The notes: generated from the letters alone by a model not told the origin. A stretch of DNA of 38,266 nucleotides from an uncultured Brevundimonas sp. (GCF_947305955.1 NZ_CAMZFB010000027.1:1-38266); one strand, 5' to 3'. Shown: positions 26,577 through 34,873, counted from the stretch's first letter. Program-made: numbers and translations.

Positions 26577-27932
26577 TCAATCCGTCGTCTCTTCGGCCTT
26601 GGCCTCGGATTCCGCACCGGCGATCACAATGCCTTGCGGCGGTGCCGGTAGGCGGCTGAGGTCACCGCCAACCTTCAGCACGTCCAGCGCGCGTTGAAGC
26701 TGATAATCGACGTCCTTGTCGAAATCCTCGCCCGGCGCTTCGTGCGCCTGGTGCGGACCGCGGCGCTCGGCACCGATCGAGGAATCCAGTGCCGTTGCAT
26801 AGGCCGCTTCGGAATAGACGAAGCTGGAGCGGGCGATGACGCGGGCCTCGGCGGCGCTGCGGGCTACCTCGAGGTCCGGCTCGATGCCGATCTTCTGGAT
26901 GGAGCGCCCCGACGGCGTGTAGTAGCGCGCCGTGGTGATCGAAATTGCCCCGTCCTGACCGCCACGCAGCGGGATAACCGTCTGGACCGAGCCCTTGCCG
27001 AAGGAGGTCAGACCCACGATCGTCGCCCGCTCCTGATCCTTCAGGGCACCGGCCACGATTTCCGACGCCGAGGCCGAGCCATAGTTGATCAGCACCACCA
27101 GCGGCAGGCCGCCCGTCAGATCACCCGGCTTGGCCGACCAGCGCTCGATATTCTCGGGCTTGCGACCGCGCTGGCTGACGATTTCGCCGCGCTCGAGGAA
27201 GGCGTCCGAAACGGCCACGGCCGCATTCAGCAGACCGCCGCCATTGTTGCGCAGATCAAGGACAAAGCCCTTGATGCCCGGCTTCTCGCGCTTCAGGCGC
27301 TCGATGGTTTCGGTCAGTTCGCGGCCCGTGTTCTCGTTGAAGGTCGAGACGCGCAGATAGCCGTAATCGCCTTCCAGACGGCCCGTAACGGAATCCACCT
27401 TGATCACTTCGCGGGTCAGCTCGACCTCAAGCGGGTCTTCGCCGTCGCGCAGGAAGGTGACCTTGACCGAGGTCCCAGCCGCGCCGCGCAGCTTTTCCGA
27501 CACGTCGCTGACGGTCATGCCGGCGGTGCTTTGGCCGCCGATAGCGCTGATGACATCACCGGCGCGCACACCGGCGCGGGCAGCGGGGCTTTCGTCCATC
27601 GGCGAGACGACCTTGATCAGCGCACCGTCCGCCGAAATGGTCAGGCCGACGCCCGAATACTGGCCCTCGGTGCGTTCGCGCAGGTCGCCATAGGCCTTGG
27701 GGGCCAGATAGTTGGAGTGCGGATCCAGCGCCGTCATCATGCCCGACAGCGCCGCTTCGATCAGCTTCTTGTTGTCGACCGGAACCACATAGACCTGCTC
27801 GACAATGCCCAGCACGTCGCCGAACAGTTCCAGCATACGGAAGGTCTCGTTCCGCGGGGTCTGGCTGGCCACAGCCGCAGCCGACCCCCCGAGGATCAGA
27901 GCCGCACAACCAACAAGAAGCAGCTTACGCAT
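26577..27932 (-). CDS. ctpA: Carboxyl-terminal processing protease (S41)
   Basis: 451 residues from ATG 27932, preceded by AGGAAAG. An export signal (RKLLLVGCAALILGGSAAAVA) places it in the periplasm. A PDZ domain (about 90-175) is followed by the S41 protease domain with the Ser-Lys dyad: Ser288 in GSASASE and Lys313 in FGKGSVQ. Such proteases trim or degrade periplasmic proteins, including peptidoglycan hydrolases. A 128-base gap with a hairpin separates it from envC upstream. Confidence 0.96.
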   Translation of the reverse strand: MRKLLLVGCAALILGGSAAAVASQTPRNETFRMLELFGDVLGIVEQVYVVPVDNKKLIEAALSGMMTALDPHSNYLAPKAYGDLRERTEGQYSGVGLTISADGALIKVVSPMDESPAARAGVRAGDVISAIGGQSTAGMTVSDVSEKLRGAAGTSVKVTFLRDGEDPLEVELTREVIKVDSVTGRLEGDYGYLRVSTFNENTGRELTETIERLKREKPGIKGFVLDLRNNGGGLLNAAVAVSDAFLERGEIVSQRGRKPENIERWSAKPGDLTGGLPLVVLINYGSASASEIVAGALKDQERATIVGLTSFGKGSVQTVIPLRGGQDGAISITTARYYTPSGRSIQKIGIEPDLEVARSAAEARVIARSSFVYSEAAYATALDSSIGAERRGPHQAHEAPGEDFDKDVDYQLQRALDVLKVGGDLSRLPAPPQGIVIAGAESEAKAEETTD

Positions 27933-27948
27933 CTTTAGTTCTTTCCTG

Positions 27949-27970
27949 CGATCGCCACGTCCGGCGATCG
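27949..27970 (-). promoter_or_regulatory. Hairpin between envC and ctpA
   Basis: CGATCGCC (27949-27956) and GGCGATCG (27963-27970) form a perfect 8-bp stem with a 6-base loop, ending just before the ctpA Shine-Dalgarno on the minus strand. It may be an mRNA processing or stability element; a T run is absent. Confidence 0.4.
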
Positions 27971-28060
27971 ATAAACTCACGCAATCCTGACGTGCTGTTG
28001 CGGCTTATACAATCAGTCCCACAAGGATTTTTTCCTTTTGGGCGATCATCCGTCGTCAAA

Positions 28061-29152
28061 CTATTGCAACCACGGGGCCGGATCGATCGGGCGCTCGCCG
28101 CGCCTCAGTTCGAAATAGGCCTCGCCGTCCTCGCCGGTACGACCCAGCACCTGCCCCTCGGCCACGCGCTGGCCGACCTCGACCTGTGTGGAGTCCATGC
28201 CCGCCAGCACGGCACGCCAACCCGGTCCGAGATCGAGGATGACGATATCGCCCCACTCCTTCATCCGCCCCGCAAACAGCACACGCCCTGCCGCCGGAGC
28301 GGTCACATTGGTGTCCGAGGCATGCCAGCGCCAGCCCACCGAGCCCCCGCCATAGGTCTGGGACGGAAGGCCCGTGACCGGACGGGACAGGCGGTCACGT
28401 CCTGCGGGATTGGATGACACCGGCTCGCTGGCGCGGCTGTCGAGTTGTGGCAGGGCACCGCCCACCTCGCGGATGCGTTTCTCCAACGCCTCGGTCGCGC
28501 GTTCAGCGCGGGCCGCTTCGGCCCGCAGCACCGCACGCAGGGCCGTCTTGCGGGCCGTCAGGTTCTCGATCTCGGCGCGGCGCTGGTTCTGGGCGCTTTC
28601 GACTGTAAACAGGCGCTCGCTCGACATGGCCGCAAGGCGGCGGATGCGGTTGATCTCTTCCTGTCGCGCGACAAGGCTTTGGGTGCGCTTCTGGATTTCC
28701 GGCGTCATGGCGCGGATCATGATATTGGCACGCACCGTATCCCGCGCCCGATCCGCCGGAACCAGCAGGGGTGGCGGCGGTTTGCGCGACATCATCTGCA
28801 GGGCCGATAACAGGCGCCCCTGTGCGGCCCCTTCGCGCGACATCTGGGTCAGCAGCCGCGCCTCGCGTTCGCCCAGTTCCTTCAGGCGTTCGCGCTGGGC
28901 CTGCATCTGCAGGTCGTCGGCGGCTTCCTCGCCGCGCAACTGGGCCAGTTGTTCATCCAGCTTGACCAGATCCTCTGCCGCCTGCGCCGCCTCGGCACGC
29001 AGACGTCGGGCTCGGGCCATCTCGTCGCGGTATTCCGCCGTCAGTCGGGCCAGTTCCTCGCTCTTGGGCTGACGCTGGCTATAGGCCACCCCTGCTGTCG
29101 CCAGCAGAAGCGCACTCGTCGTCGCCGAAATGAGGAGGATGGATCGTTTCAT
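28061..29152 (-). CDS. envC: EnvC-like murein hydrolase activator (degenerate LytM)
   Basis: 363 residues. A signal peptide (ILLISATTSALLLATAGVAYS) precedes a long coiled coil (about residues 28-240, rich in Glu/Arg/Ala/Leu). The C-terminal LytM/M23 domain (about 270-363) keeps the fold motifs (NVTAPAAGRVLFAGRMKEWGDIVILDLG, VEVGQRVAEGQVLGRTGEDGEAYFELRRG) but not the zinc ligands: the HLHFE-type segment reads AYFELR and the earlier His sites are absent. This matches EnvC-type proteins, which activate amidases instead of cutting peptidoglycan. In Caulobacter the comparable factor is, to my memory, LdpF. ATG overlaps the rlmH stop (TGATG). Confidence 0.92.
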   Translation of the reverse strand: MKRSILLISATTSALLLATAGVAYSQRQPKSEELARLTAEYRDEMARARRLRAEAAQAAEDLVKLDEQLAQLRGEEAADDLQMQAQRERLKELGEREARLLTQMSREGAAQGRLLSALQMMSRKPPPPLLVPADRARDTVRANIMIRAMTPEIQKRTQSLVARQEEINRIRRLAAMSSERLFTVESAQNQRRAEIENLTARKTALRAVLRAEAARAERATEALEKRIREVGGALPQLDSRASEPVSSNPAGRDRLSRPVTGLPSQTYGGGSVGWRWHASDTNVTAPAAGRVLFAGRMKEWGDIVILDLGPGWRAVLAGMDSTQVEVGQRVAEGQVLGRTGEDGEAYFELRRGERPIDPAPWLQ

Positions 29153-29616
29153 CAGTCCCGATGATAAGGTGATCCGGCCAGGATCGTCACGGCCCTATAG
29201 ACCTGTTCCGCCAACATGGCGCGTGCAAGGGCATGCGGCCATGTCTGGGGGCCAAAGGCAAGGGTCGAGCGGGCCACCTCGCGCACGCGCGGGTCCAGCC
29301 CATCGGCACCGCCGATCACAAACACCAGCTTGCGTTCGCCCTGATCGCGCAGATTGCCGATGTGCTCGGCAAAGGCGCGACTGGAATAGGCCTTGCCGCG
29401 TTCGTCACAGGCAATCAGGTGCGCGCCCTCGGCGGCGGCCAGCAAAAGCTCGGCTTCCGGTCCCTTGCCCGATTTGCGCGGTTCAAGGTCGATGAGTTCG
29501 AGGGGGCCTAGCCCCAGCGGACGACCCGCAAGGGTCGCCCGCCGGGCATAGTCATCAGCCAGAGTGGCTTCGGGCCCACGGCCCGGCTTGCCGATGGCGG
29601 CAATGGCCAGCTTCAT
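29152..29616 (-). CDS. rlmH: 23S rRNA pseudouridine-1915 N3-methyltransferase
   Basis: 154 residues, standard size for this small SPOUT methyltransferase, which modifies helix 69 of 23S rRNA. The knot motifs LVFVIGGADGLD and the C-terminal HALARAMLAEQVYRAVTILAGSPYHRD are diagnostic. It lies between rsfS and envC as in most proteobacteria, 20 bases after rsfS, and is coupled by a one-base overlap to envC. Confidence 0.96.
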   Translation of the reverse strand: MKLAIAAIGKPGRGPEATLADDYARRATLAGRPLGLGPLELIDLEPRKSGKGPEAELLLAAAEGAHLIACDERGKAYSSRAFAEHIGNLRDQGERKLVFVIGGADGLDPRVREVARSTLAFGPQTWPHALARAMLAEQVYRAVTILAGSPYHRD

Positions 29617-29636
29617 GGCGTGTCGTCTCGGTCAGA

Positions 29637-30113
29637 TCAGTTGCGGCCAGCGCCACGGTGCGCGCTGTCGACAGCCCAGATCTTCTCGATGTTGTAGAAG
29701 GTGCGGACTTCCGGACGGAACAGGTGGACGATGACGTCACCGGCATCCAGCAGCACCCAGTCACAGTGCGGCAGGCCTTCGACCTTCACCTTGCCCAGAC
29801 CGTGGTCCTTGAACAGGCGCAGAAGGTGGTCGGCCAGTGCACCGACGTGACGGTGCGAGCGGCCCGAAGCCACGATCATGGCGTCGGACATCGGGCTCTT
29901 GCCACGCAGGTCGATCAGGACGATGTCCTGTGCCTTGTCGAAATCAAGTTTGGCAAGGATGGCGTTTTCCAACTCGGTTGCACCGGTCGGCAGCGGCTGG
30001 CGATCGCCAGCGTCATCCTCGTAGGACTCGTCGTCAAACTCGCCCGCGTCCGAATGGAGGGGATCGAGGGCGTCTGTATCACGCTCTGCCGATTGGGCAG
30101 TGACGTCGTGCAC
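29637..30113 (-). CDS. rsfS: Ribosome silencing factor RsfS
   Basis: 158 residues. The RsfS core begins at about residue 46 (ELENAILAKLDFDKAQDIVLIDLRGKSPMSDAMIVASGRSHRHVGALADHL) and includes GLPHCDWVLLDAGDVIVHLFRPEVRTFYNIEKIW. It binds ribosomal protein uL14 and blocks subunit joining when nutrients are low. The first 45 residues are an acidic extension (LHSDAGEFDDESYEDDAGD) not in the compact form of the family. The only visible start is GTG 30113; no ATG precedes the core, so the exact start is uncertain. Located between nadD and rlmH as usual. Confidence 0.93.
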   Translation of the reverse strand: MHDVTAQSAERDTDALDPLHSDAGEFDDESYEDDAGDRQPLPTGATELENAILAKLDFDKAQDIVLIDLRGKSPMSDAMIVASGRSHRHVGALADHLLRLFKDHGLGKVKVEGLPHCDWVLLDAGDVIVHLFRPEVRTFYNIEKIWAVDSAHRGAGRN

Positions 30114-30194
30114 ATCGTGCGCGGATTGGGGGCTCAGCGGAGGGCTCCAATAGGGTTTACCAAAGCCCCACTATAGCACGGCCTGAGGATAACG

Positions 30195-30869
30195 TCACCC
30201 GTCCTGCATCGAACGCTTGCGGGCGGCACGGATTGCGGTCGAGGAACGGGGATTCAAAGGGGCCACCAGATAGGTCCACGCCGGGGCCTCGAGACTGGGC
30301 AGAAGCCCCGCCTCGTTAGACGGAATCCGGTTGCGCCCGAACCTTACCGCGGCAGGCGCAGAACGGCTGTCCAGCAGGCTTCCGGGGCGGGCGATGACCG
30401 CCATCGGCATCAGGCGCATGATGTCCGTCCACCCCCGCCAGCGATGGAAGCCGGCAAGGTTGTCGGAGCCCATCAACCAGACGAACTTCACCCCCGGGTG
30501 ACGGGCGACCAAAGTTCTAAGCGTGTCGATGGTCCATTGGGTGCCGATACGGGTCTCGACGTCCGAAACAATCATGTTCGGGCCAACCGTTTCAGCCACT
30601 TCGCGCGCCGAGGCCATCCGCTCTGCCAGCGTGGCCATCTCATGGCTCGATTTCAGCGGGTTTTGCGGCGAGACCAGCCACACCACACGGTCCAACCCAA
30701 GGCGGCGCATGGCCGTCTCGGCGACGTGGGCGTGCCCATCGTGTGCAGGATTAAACGAGCCGCCGAAAAGGCCGACCTTCATCCCCGGCGTCAGGTGCAG
30801 GCCATCACGCAGGGCTCCCGAACGGAGACCGCTGCCTTTGGGCGCAGGACCGGCATGGAAAAACGACAA
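30195..30869 (-). CDS. nadD: Nicotinate-nucleotide adenylyltransferase
   Basis: 224 residues if started at TTG 30869, or 195 from ATG 30782 (MKVGLFGGSFNPAHDGH), the more usual family start. The preceding 29 residues (rich in Gly/Leu) resemble an extension I believe related bacteria share, so I keep the longer form with doubt. It adenylates nicotinate mononucleotide in NAD synthesis. Motifs: GLFGGSFNPAHDGHAHVAE, VSPQNPLKSS, VWLMGSDNLAGFHRWRGW, and the C-terminal STAIRAA. Next gene is rsfS after 81 bases. Confidence 0.93.
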   Translation of the reverse strand: MSFFHAGPAPKGSGLRSGALRDGLHLTPGMKVGLFGGSFNPAHDGHAHVAETAMRRLGLDRVVWLVSPQNPLKSSHEMATLAERMASAREVAETVGPNMIVSDVETRIGTQWTIDTLRTLVARHPGVKFVWLMGSDNLAGFHRWRGWTDIMRLMPMAVIARPGSLLDSRSAPAAVRFGRNRIPSNEAGLLPSLEAPAWTYLVAPLNPRSSTAIRAARKRSMQDG

Positions 30870-30977
30870 GGGCAGCTCTGCGGCTAAGGGATCGACAGCG
30901 GCTTATGCTCACCTGTGCCCTAACATGGGCGCAGGCCTCTGTCTTGAGCAAAAACGGGCAATCTTACCTAACGGAAA

Positions 30978-31619
30978 TCAGAACTCGCGCCAGCTGGAAC
31001 CCGGATCGCGCTCACCTGGCTGGGCCAGCTGTTGGCCCCAGGTAATCATCATCAAGGCCTTGTGGCTGCGGATCTTGTACTGGCCGATCATCGGCGTCAC
31101 CGCGCCCAGCGGCAGGCCGGTACGGGTGTCGTAGATAAACCCCGAAAACTCGGCCACGCCCATGCGGTCGCGGTTCGAATACAGCGACACTTCCGGCAGG
31201 GAGACGACGTTCAGCGCCTCGTTGATCGGCACCCGCATGTCCGGAATACCGAAGACGCGGCGCATCTGTTCCAGCGAAAGGGCCGTGGCGCGCACTTCAA
31301 ACACCGCATCGGACTCGCCGCGCTCGCGCACCAGAGCATAGCCGGCTTCCGACAGAGCGGCGCGGATCGCGCTCAGGGCATAGCGGGAGTTTTCCGCGAC
31401 GAAATAGGTCTCGTCGACATAGACCCGCGCCCCTTGCGGGATCGGCAGAGTCAGACCCTCGACCGCCCGCTCTGCGGCACGGTTGACCAGCAGCATGTCG
31501 GTGGCGGTACGGGCCGGATTGGTCTCGGTGACCGAGGCGCATGCCGACAGGCCAAGCAGGGCGGCGACCAATACAGTCGCCACGACGGGCTTGCGGTGAT
31601 CAGCACGCGCCATGGTCAT
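30978..31619 (-). CDS. Lipoprotein, DUF6655-like
   Basis: 213 residues. The signal ends in the lipobox LSAC, so it is a probable membrane lipoprotein. The body, LLVNRAAERAVEGLTLPIPQGARVYVDETYF...YALSAIRAALSEAGYALVRERGESDAVFEVRATALS...FGIPDMRVP, resembles from memory the DUF6655 family of lipoproteins, of unknown function. ATG 31619 overlaps the gloA stop (TAATG), so the two are coupled. No residues suggest an enzyme. Confidence 0.8.
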   Translation of the reverse strand: MTMARADHRKPVVATVLVAALLGLSACASVTETNPARTATDMLLVNRAAERAVEGLTLPIPQGARVYVDETYFVAENSRYALSAIRAALSEAGYALVRERGESDAVFEVRATALSLEQMRRVFGIPDMRVPINEALNVVSLPEVSLYSNRDRMGVAEFSGFIYDTRTGLPLGAVTPMIGQYKIRSHKALMMITWGQQLAQPGERDPGSSWREF

Positions 31620-32059
31620 TACCAGCTGCCCGTATTGGCCATCGAGGCCCACGGTTCCGCCGGAGCCTTGCGCTCGCCCTTTTGCAGCAGCTCGATCGAG
31701 ATGCCGTCCGGCGAACGGACAAAGGCCATCCAGCCATCGCGCGGCGGACGATTGATCGTCACGCCACCCGCAGCCAGCTTTTCACAGGCGGCATAGATGT
31801 CGTCGACCTCGAAGGCCAGGTGACCGAAGTTGCGGCCACCGGTGTAGTCCTCGGTGTCCCAGTTATAGGTCAGCTCGATTTCCGGCTGCTTCTCGGCACG
31901 GGCGCGGGCCTCGTCTTCCGGCGCGGCCAGATAGATCAGGGAGAAACGGCCCTCTTCGCTGTCCATGCGGCGGGTCTGAACCAGACCCAGCAGATCGCAA
32001 TAGAAGTGAAGCGAAGCATCGAGGTCCTTAACGCGGACCATGGTGTGGAGAAAACGCAT
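31619..32059 (-). CDS. gloA: Lactoylglutathione lyase (glyoxalase I)
   Basis: 146 residues from ATG 32059 (a TTG at 32065 adds two). Converts the methylglyoxal-glutathione hemithioacetal to lactoylglutathione. All four metal ligands of the family are visible: His (FLHTMVRV), Glu (IELTYNW), His ([10 protein letters not shown]) and Glu (GISIELLQ). The [19 protein letters not shown] stretch is typical. The C-terminal tail is slightly extended. Coupled to the downstream lipoprotein gene. Confidence 0.94.
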   Translation of the reverse strand: MRFLHTMVRVKDLDASLHFYCDLLGLVQTRRMDSEEGRFSLIYLAAPEDEARARAEKQPEIELTYNWDTEDYTGGRNFGHLAFEVDDIYAACEKLAAGGVTINRPPRDGWMAFVRSPDGISIELLQKGERKAPAEPWASMANTGSW

Positions 32060-32098
32060 ACTCAACCTATCGTTTGACGGGCGTGAAGATGACCGAAG

Positions 32099-32338
32099 TC
32101 AGTGGGCTTCCGGCGGACGGGCAGCCGGGTCCAGATATTCGCTCTCGTCGTGGTGGTTGGCCGACAGGACGAAGCGACGGTCGCAGTATTTGCACTCGAC
32201 CTCGTTGTCCTCACCCATTTCCATATAGACCAGCGGGTGGCCCAGAGCGCCGCCGCCACCATCGCAGGCGACGCGCTTTTGCGTGACCAGAATTTCTTCA
32301 GCTTGGGGGACGATGGCGTCAGAGTGGCGCGGCGGCAT
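32099..32338 (-). CDS. CHCC-type zinc-finger protein
   Basis: 79 residues. The zinc ligands are Cys25 (VACDGGGGALGHP), His34, Cys49 and Cys52 (VECKYCDRRF), the pattern of the zf-CHCC family that includes mitochondrial complex I subunit NDUFS6. Bacterial members are small and common in alphaproteobacteria; they may act with complex I or in iron-sulphur handling (inference). ATG 32338 (MPPRHSDAIV). 39 bases upstream of gloA, same strand. Confidence 0.88.
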   Translation of the reverse strand: MPPRHSDAIVPQAEEILVTQKRVACDGGGGALGHPLVYMEMGEDNEVECKYCDRRFVLSANHHDESEYLDPAARPPEAH

Positions 32339-32443
32339 GATGTATCCTCGGGAAGGCGGTTGCGTCTTCCTAAGCGCACACCGCCGCGAGGTCAAACCAT
32401 CGACAATAGCCGCGCTTTTTGAACATGCGCGCGGTTCAGGCCG

Positions 32444-32752
32444 TCAGCTTGCTCGACCAAAGAGCGATTTCAGGCGCGCGCCCCAACGCGCAAACTTCTC
32501 GCGGCGACGGGTATAGATGCCCAGCCCCAGACAGGCCGCCCCCACCCAAAGGCCGGCCTCGCCCATCACGCCAAACACGCCCGCAATGGCAAAGCACGTT
32601 GCCGTGGTGATGTAGCCGGCCTTGAGCGCAAAGAAGGCTGCGGCAAAGCCCGCATATCCGATCACGCAAAAGCCCAGCGCCGTCAGGCCGATGATCCTTA
32701 GGCGCAGCGGGCGTTTGGTCGAGGTCGTTTCGGTGATGGTCGAGACGGTCAT
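32444..32752 (-). CDS. Small multi-pass membrane protein, unrecognised
   Basis: 102 residues with about three hydrophobic helices (18-45, 47-66, 67-82) and a basic C-terminus (YTRRREKFARWGARLKSLFG). I do not recognise the family. Its upstream region has repeated TGTCA/TTGACA elements (32780-32820), suggesting control by a dedicated regulator, but no regulator gene is adjacent. Confidence 0.7.
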   Translation of the reverse strand: MTVSTITETTSTKRPLRLRIIGLTALGFCVIGYAGFAAAFFALKAGYITTATCFAIAGVFGVMGEAGLWVGAACLGLGIYTRRREKFARWGARLKSLFGRAS

Positions 32753-32779
32753 ATCAATATGTCCACTTCGCTTGTCTTA

Positions 32780-32820
32780 ATGTCAATGACGCTTTACATG
32801 ACACTCCGCACATATGTCAA
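32780..32820 (-). promoter_or_regulatory. Promoter region with repeated TGTCA/TTGACA elements
   Basis: Two exact TTGACA hexamers on the minus strand (plus-strand TGTCAA at 32781-32786 and 32815-32820). The first could be a -35; TGTAAA lies about 16 bases on as a weak -10. The dyad ATGTCAATGACGCTTTACAT (32780-32799) has arms ATGTcAA/TTtACAT. The elements overlap, as in a repressed promoter (inference). Confidence 0.45.
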
Positions 32821-32923
32821 GCATCCTTGTCAGAGGGTTTTTATGGTTTGACGGCTTGGCTAGAGGCCCGTTCGTGCCTACCTATCGGGTCGAACCTCAC
32901 TCTTTCAGTCAAAGCCCTCCCGC

Positions 32924-33898
32924 ATGACCGCAACGCCTGCCCTGCCCGACAACGCCATCGAAGTTCGCGGCCTGAAAAAGACCTACAAAGGCAATGGCAA
33001 GGCACCGGCCAAGGTGGCCCTTCGCGGCGTGGACCTGACGGTCAAGCGCGGCTCGATGTTCGGCCTGCTGGGCCCCAATGGTGCGGGCAAATCGACGCTG
33101 ATCAACATCATCGCCGGTGTGGTCAACAAGTCCGAGGGCACGGTCAAAATCTGGGACCGCGACATCGATACCGAAGCGCGCGACGCCCGTTCGGCTCTGG
33201 GCGTGGTGCCGCAAGAAATCGTCGCCGATGTCTTCTTCACCCCGCGCGAAAGCCTTGAGGTGCAGGCGGGCTTTTATGGCGTTCCCGCCAACGAGCGCCG
33301 CTCGGACGAGTTGCTGGCTGCTCTTGGCTTGTCGGACAAGGCCAATGCCTATGTGCGCCAACTGTCGGGCGGCATGAAGCGCCGCCTGATGGTGGCCAAG
33401 GCGCTGGTTCACAATCCGCCCGTGCTGATCCTCGATGAGCCGACGGCGGGCGTTGACGTCGAACTGCGTCGCCAGCTTTGGGACTATGTCCGCAAGATCA
33501 ACGAGGAAGGCGTCACGGTCATCCTGACGACCCACTACCTCGAAGAAGCTCAGGAACTTTGCGACACCATCGCCATCGTCAACCGTGGCGAGGTGGTCAC
33601 CTGCGAGCCGACCCAGCAACTGCTGCGCCGTCTGGACACCCGCAATGTGGTGGTGGTGCCGGAAACCCCGATCGAGGCCCTGCCTGACCTGAACGGCTTT
33701 ACCGTTTCGCCCCGCGCCAACGGTGCCTTTGCCGTGACCTATCGCACGGGCCAGTCCAGCGTGGAGCATGTGCTGGCGGCGGTTCGCGGGGCGGGGATTT
33801 CCATCCGCGACATCTCGACCGAGGATCCGGATCTGGAGGACGTCTTCCTCGCCCTCACCTATGGCGACGCCAGCCGCCCCGATCCGACCAAGGACTGA
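32924..33898 (+). CDS. ABC transporter ATP-binding protein (ABC-2 type)
   Basis: 324 residues. Walker A GPNGAGKST (50-58), ABC signature LSGGMKRRL (about 147-155), Walker B VLILDEPTAG (167-176) and the switch His204 (TTHYLEE) are intact. The C-terminal 100 residues (DTRNVVVVPETPIEALP to LEDVFLALTYG) match the DrrA/NatA-type extension of exporters that pair with an ABC-2 permease. No permease gene lies on either side: a convergent exported-protein gene follows 6 bases after the stop. The partner must be encoded elsewhere. Substrate unknown. Confidence 0.93.
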   Translation: MTATPALPDNAIEVRGLKKTYKGNGKAPAKVALRGVDLTVKRGSMFGLLGPNGAGKSTLINIIAGVVNKSEGTVKIWDRDIDTEARDARSALGVVPQEIVADVFFTPRESLEVQAGFYGVPANERRSDELLAALGLSDKANAYVRQLSGGMKRRLMVAKALVHNPPVLILDEPTAGVDVELRRQLWDYVRKINEEGVTVILTTHYLEEAQELCDTIAIVNRGEVVTCEPTQQLLRRLDTRNVVVVPETPIEALPDLNGFTVSPRANGAFAVTYRTGQSSVEHVLAAVRGAGISIRDISTEDPDLEDVFLALTYGDASRPDPTKD

Positions 33899-33903
33899 TC
33901 GCT

Positions 33904-34299
33904 CTAGATCACCATCACCGTGCCCAAGAGGACGCGAGCACCGGATCGGCCGAGAACACGGTCCGTCGCTCGCTGAAGAGCGCGGGTTAGTGCGTTTAAA
34001 TCGGGCACAGCGTCCGGCAGCATACGGCTGGCCTCTACCCGTACGGCTTCGTTGAACGCGGCATTCAGGCGCGGCTTGGAAAGCTGTGCGCGTTCCATCA
34101 GCGAACCGTCCGCGATCATCAATGTGCTTTCGACCGACATGATGGCCCGACGCCCCTGCGGACGCAGGACCGTGGCCGTTGCCAGCGCCATCTGAAGGTT
34201 TCCGCCCGCGGGCGCGCTCTTCTTCTCGGAACGGGCCTGGGCGGGAAAGGCGGCGGCCATCAGTCCGCCAGCAGCCAATAGGATTGCGCGTCTATGCAT
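33904..34299 (-). CDS. Small exported protein, Tat- or Sec-signal type
   Basis: 131 residues from ATG 34299 (34311 gives an alternative longer start). The N-terminus MHRRAILLAAGGLMAAAFPAQA is a signal peptide with a twin-Arg-like HRR. The rest, ALATATVLRPQGRRAIMSVESTLMIADGSLMERAQLSKPRLNAAFNEAVRVEASRMLPDAVPDL and a final RVLLGTVMVI, has some likeness to FliL-type small periplasmic proteins but no clear motif. Convergent with the ABC gene. Unknown function. Confidence 0.7.
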   Translation of the reverse strand: MHRRAILLAAGGLMAAAFPAQARSEKKSAPAGGNLQMALATATVLRPQGRRAIMSVESTLMIADGSLMERAQLSKPRLNAAFNEAVRVEASRMLPDAVPDLNALTRALQRATDRVLGRSGARVLLGTVMVI

Positions 34300-34377
34300 G
34301 ACCCAAAGCATAGGCCGCCTGTGTTTAAGGGGCCGTTACGTATAGCACTGCCGTGCGATGCGCGTTAGCGTGACCCC

Positions 34378-34854
34378 ATGATGCGTGATCCCCGAGATTA
34401 CCGCCCCAATGTCGGGGTGGTCCTGTTCAACGACGCCGGTCAGGTTTGGCTGGGGCGTCGAGCCCACACCCCCGGCCCCTACAACTGGCAGTTCCCGCAA
34501 GGCGGCGTTGACGACGGCGAAGACCTCGAAGCGGCGGCCCGGCGCGAACTCAAGGAAGAGACAGGCGTCACCAGCGCCGACTTCCTCGCCCGCACCGAGA
34601 CCTGGGTCTATTACGACTTTCCGGACTCTGCACAGGGCCCCAAGGCCTGGCGCGGCTTCAAGGGCCAGCGCCAGATGTGGTTCGCCTTCCGCATGACCGG
34701 GCCAGAGAGCGAGATCGACCTGTTCGCCGACGACGAGGTCGAGTTCGAGGAATGGCGCTGGGGTGATCTGCACGAAGCGCTGGACCTGATCGTGCCGTTC
34801 AAGCGCGAAGCCTATGAGGGCGTGGTCGCGGCCTTCCAGCATCTCGCCCGCTGA
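34378..34854 (+). CDS. rppH: RNA pyrophosphohydrolase RppH (Nudix)
   Basis: 158 residues. The Nudix box is exact: GGVDDGEDLEAAARRELKEETGV (about 42-64, GX5EX7REUXEEXGU). N-terminal YRPNVGVVLFNDAGQVWLGRR, WQFPQGG and the C-terminal W-rich region (FEEWRWGDLHEALDLIVPFKREAY) are typical. It removes pyrophosphate from 5' ends of mRNA, starting decay. ATG 34378 or 34381. Elsewhere in alphaproteobacteria rppH often follows the envC-ctpA-yibQ genes; here it is about 8 kb away. A terminator shared with atpC follows. Confidence 0.95.
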   Translation: MMRDPRDYRPNVGVVLFNDAGQVWLGRRAHTPGPYNWQFPQGGVDDGEDLEAAARRELKEETGVTSADFLARTETWVYYDFPDSAQGPKAWRGFKGQRQMWFAFRMTGPESEIDLFADDEVEFEEWRWGDLHEALDLIVPFKREAYEGVVAAFQHLAR

Positions 34855-34873
34855 TCCCCTTAGATTTCAAAGA

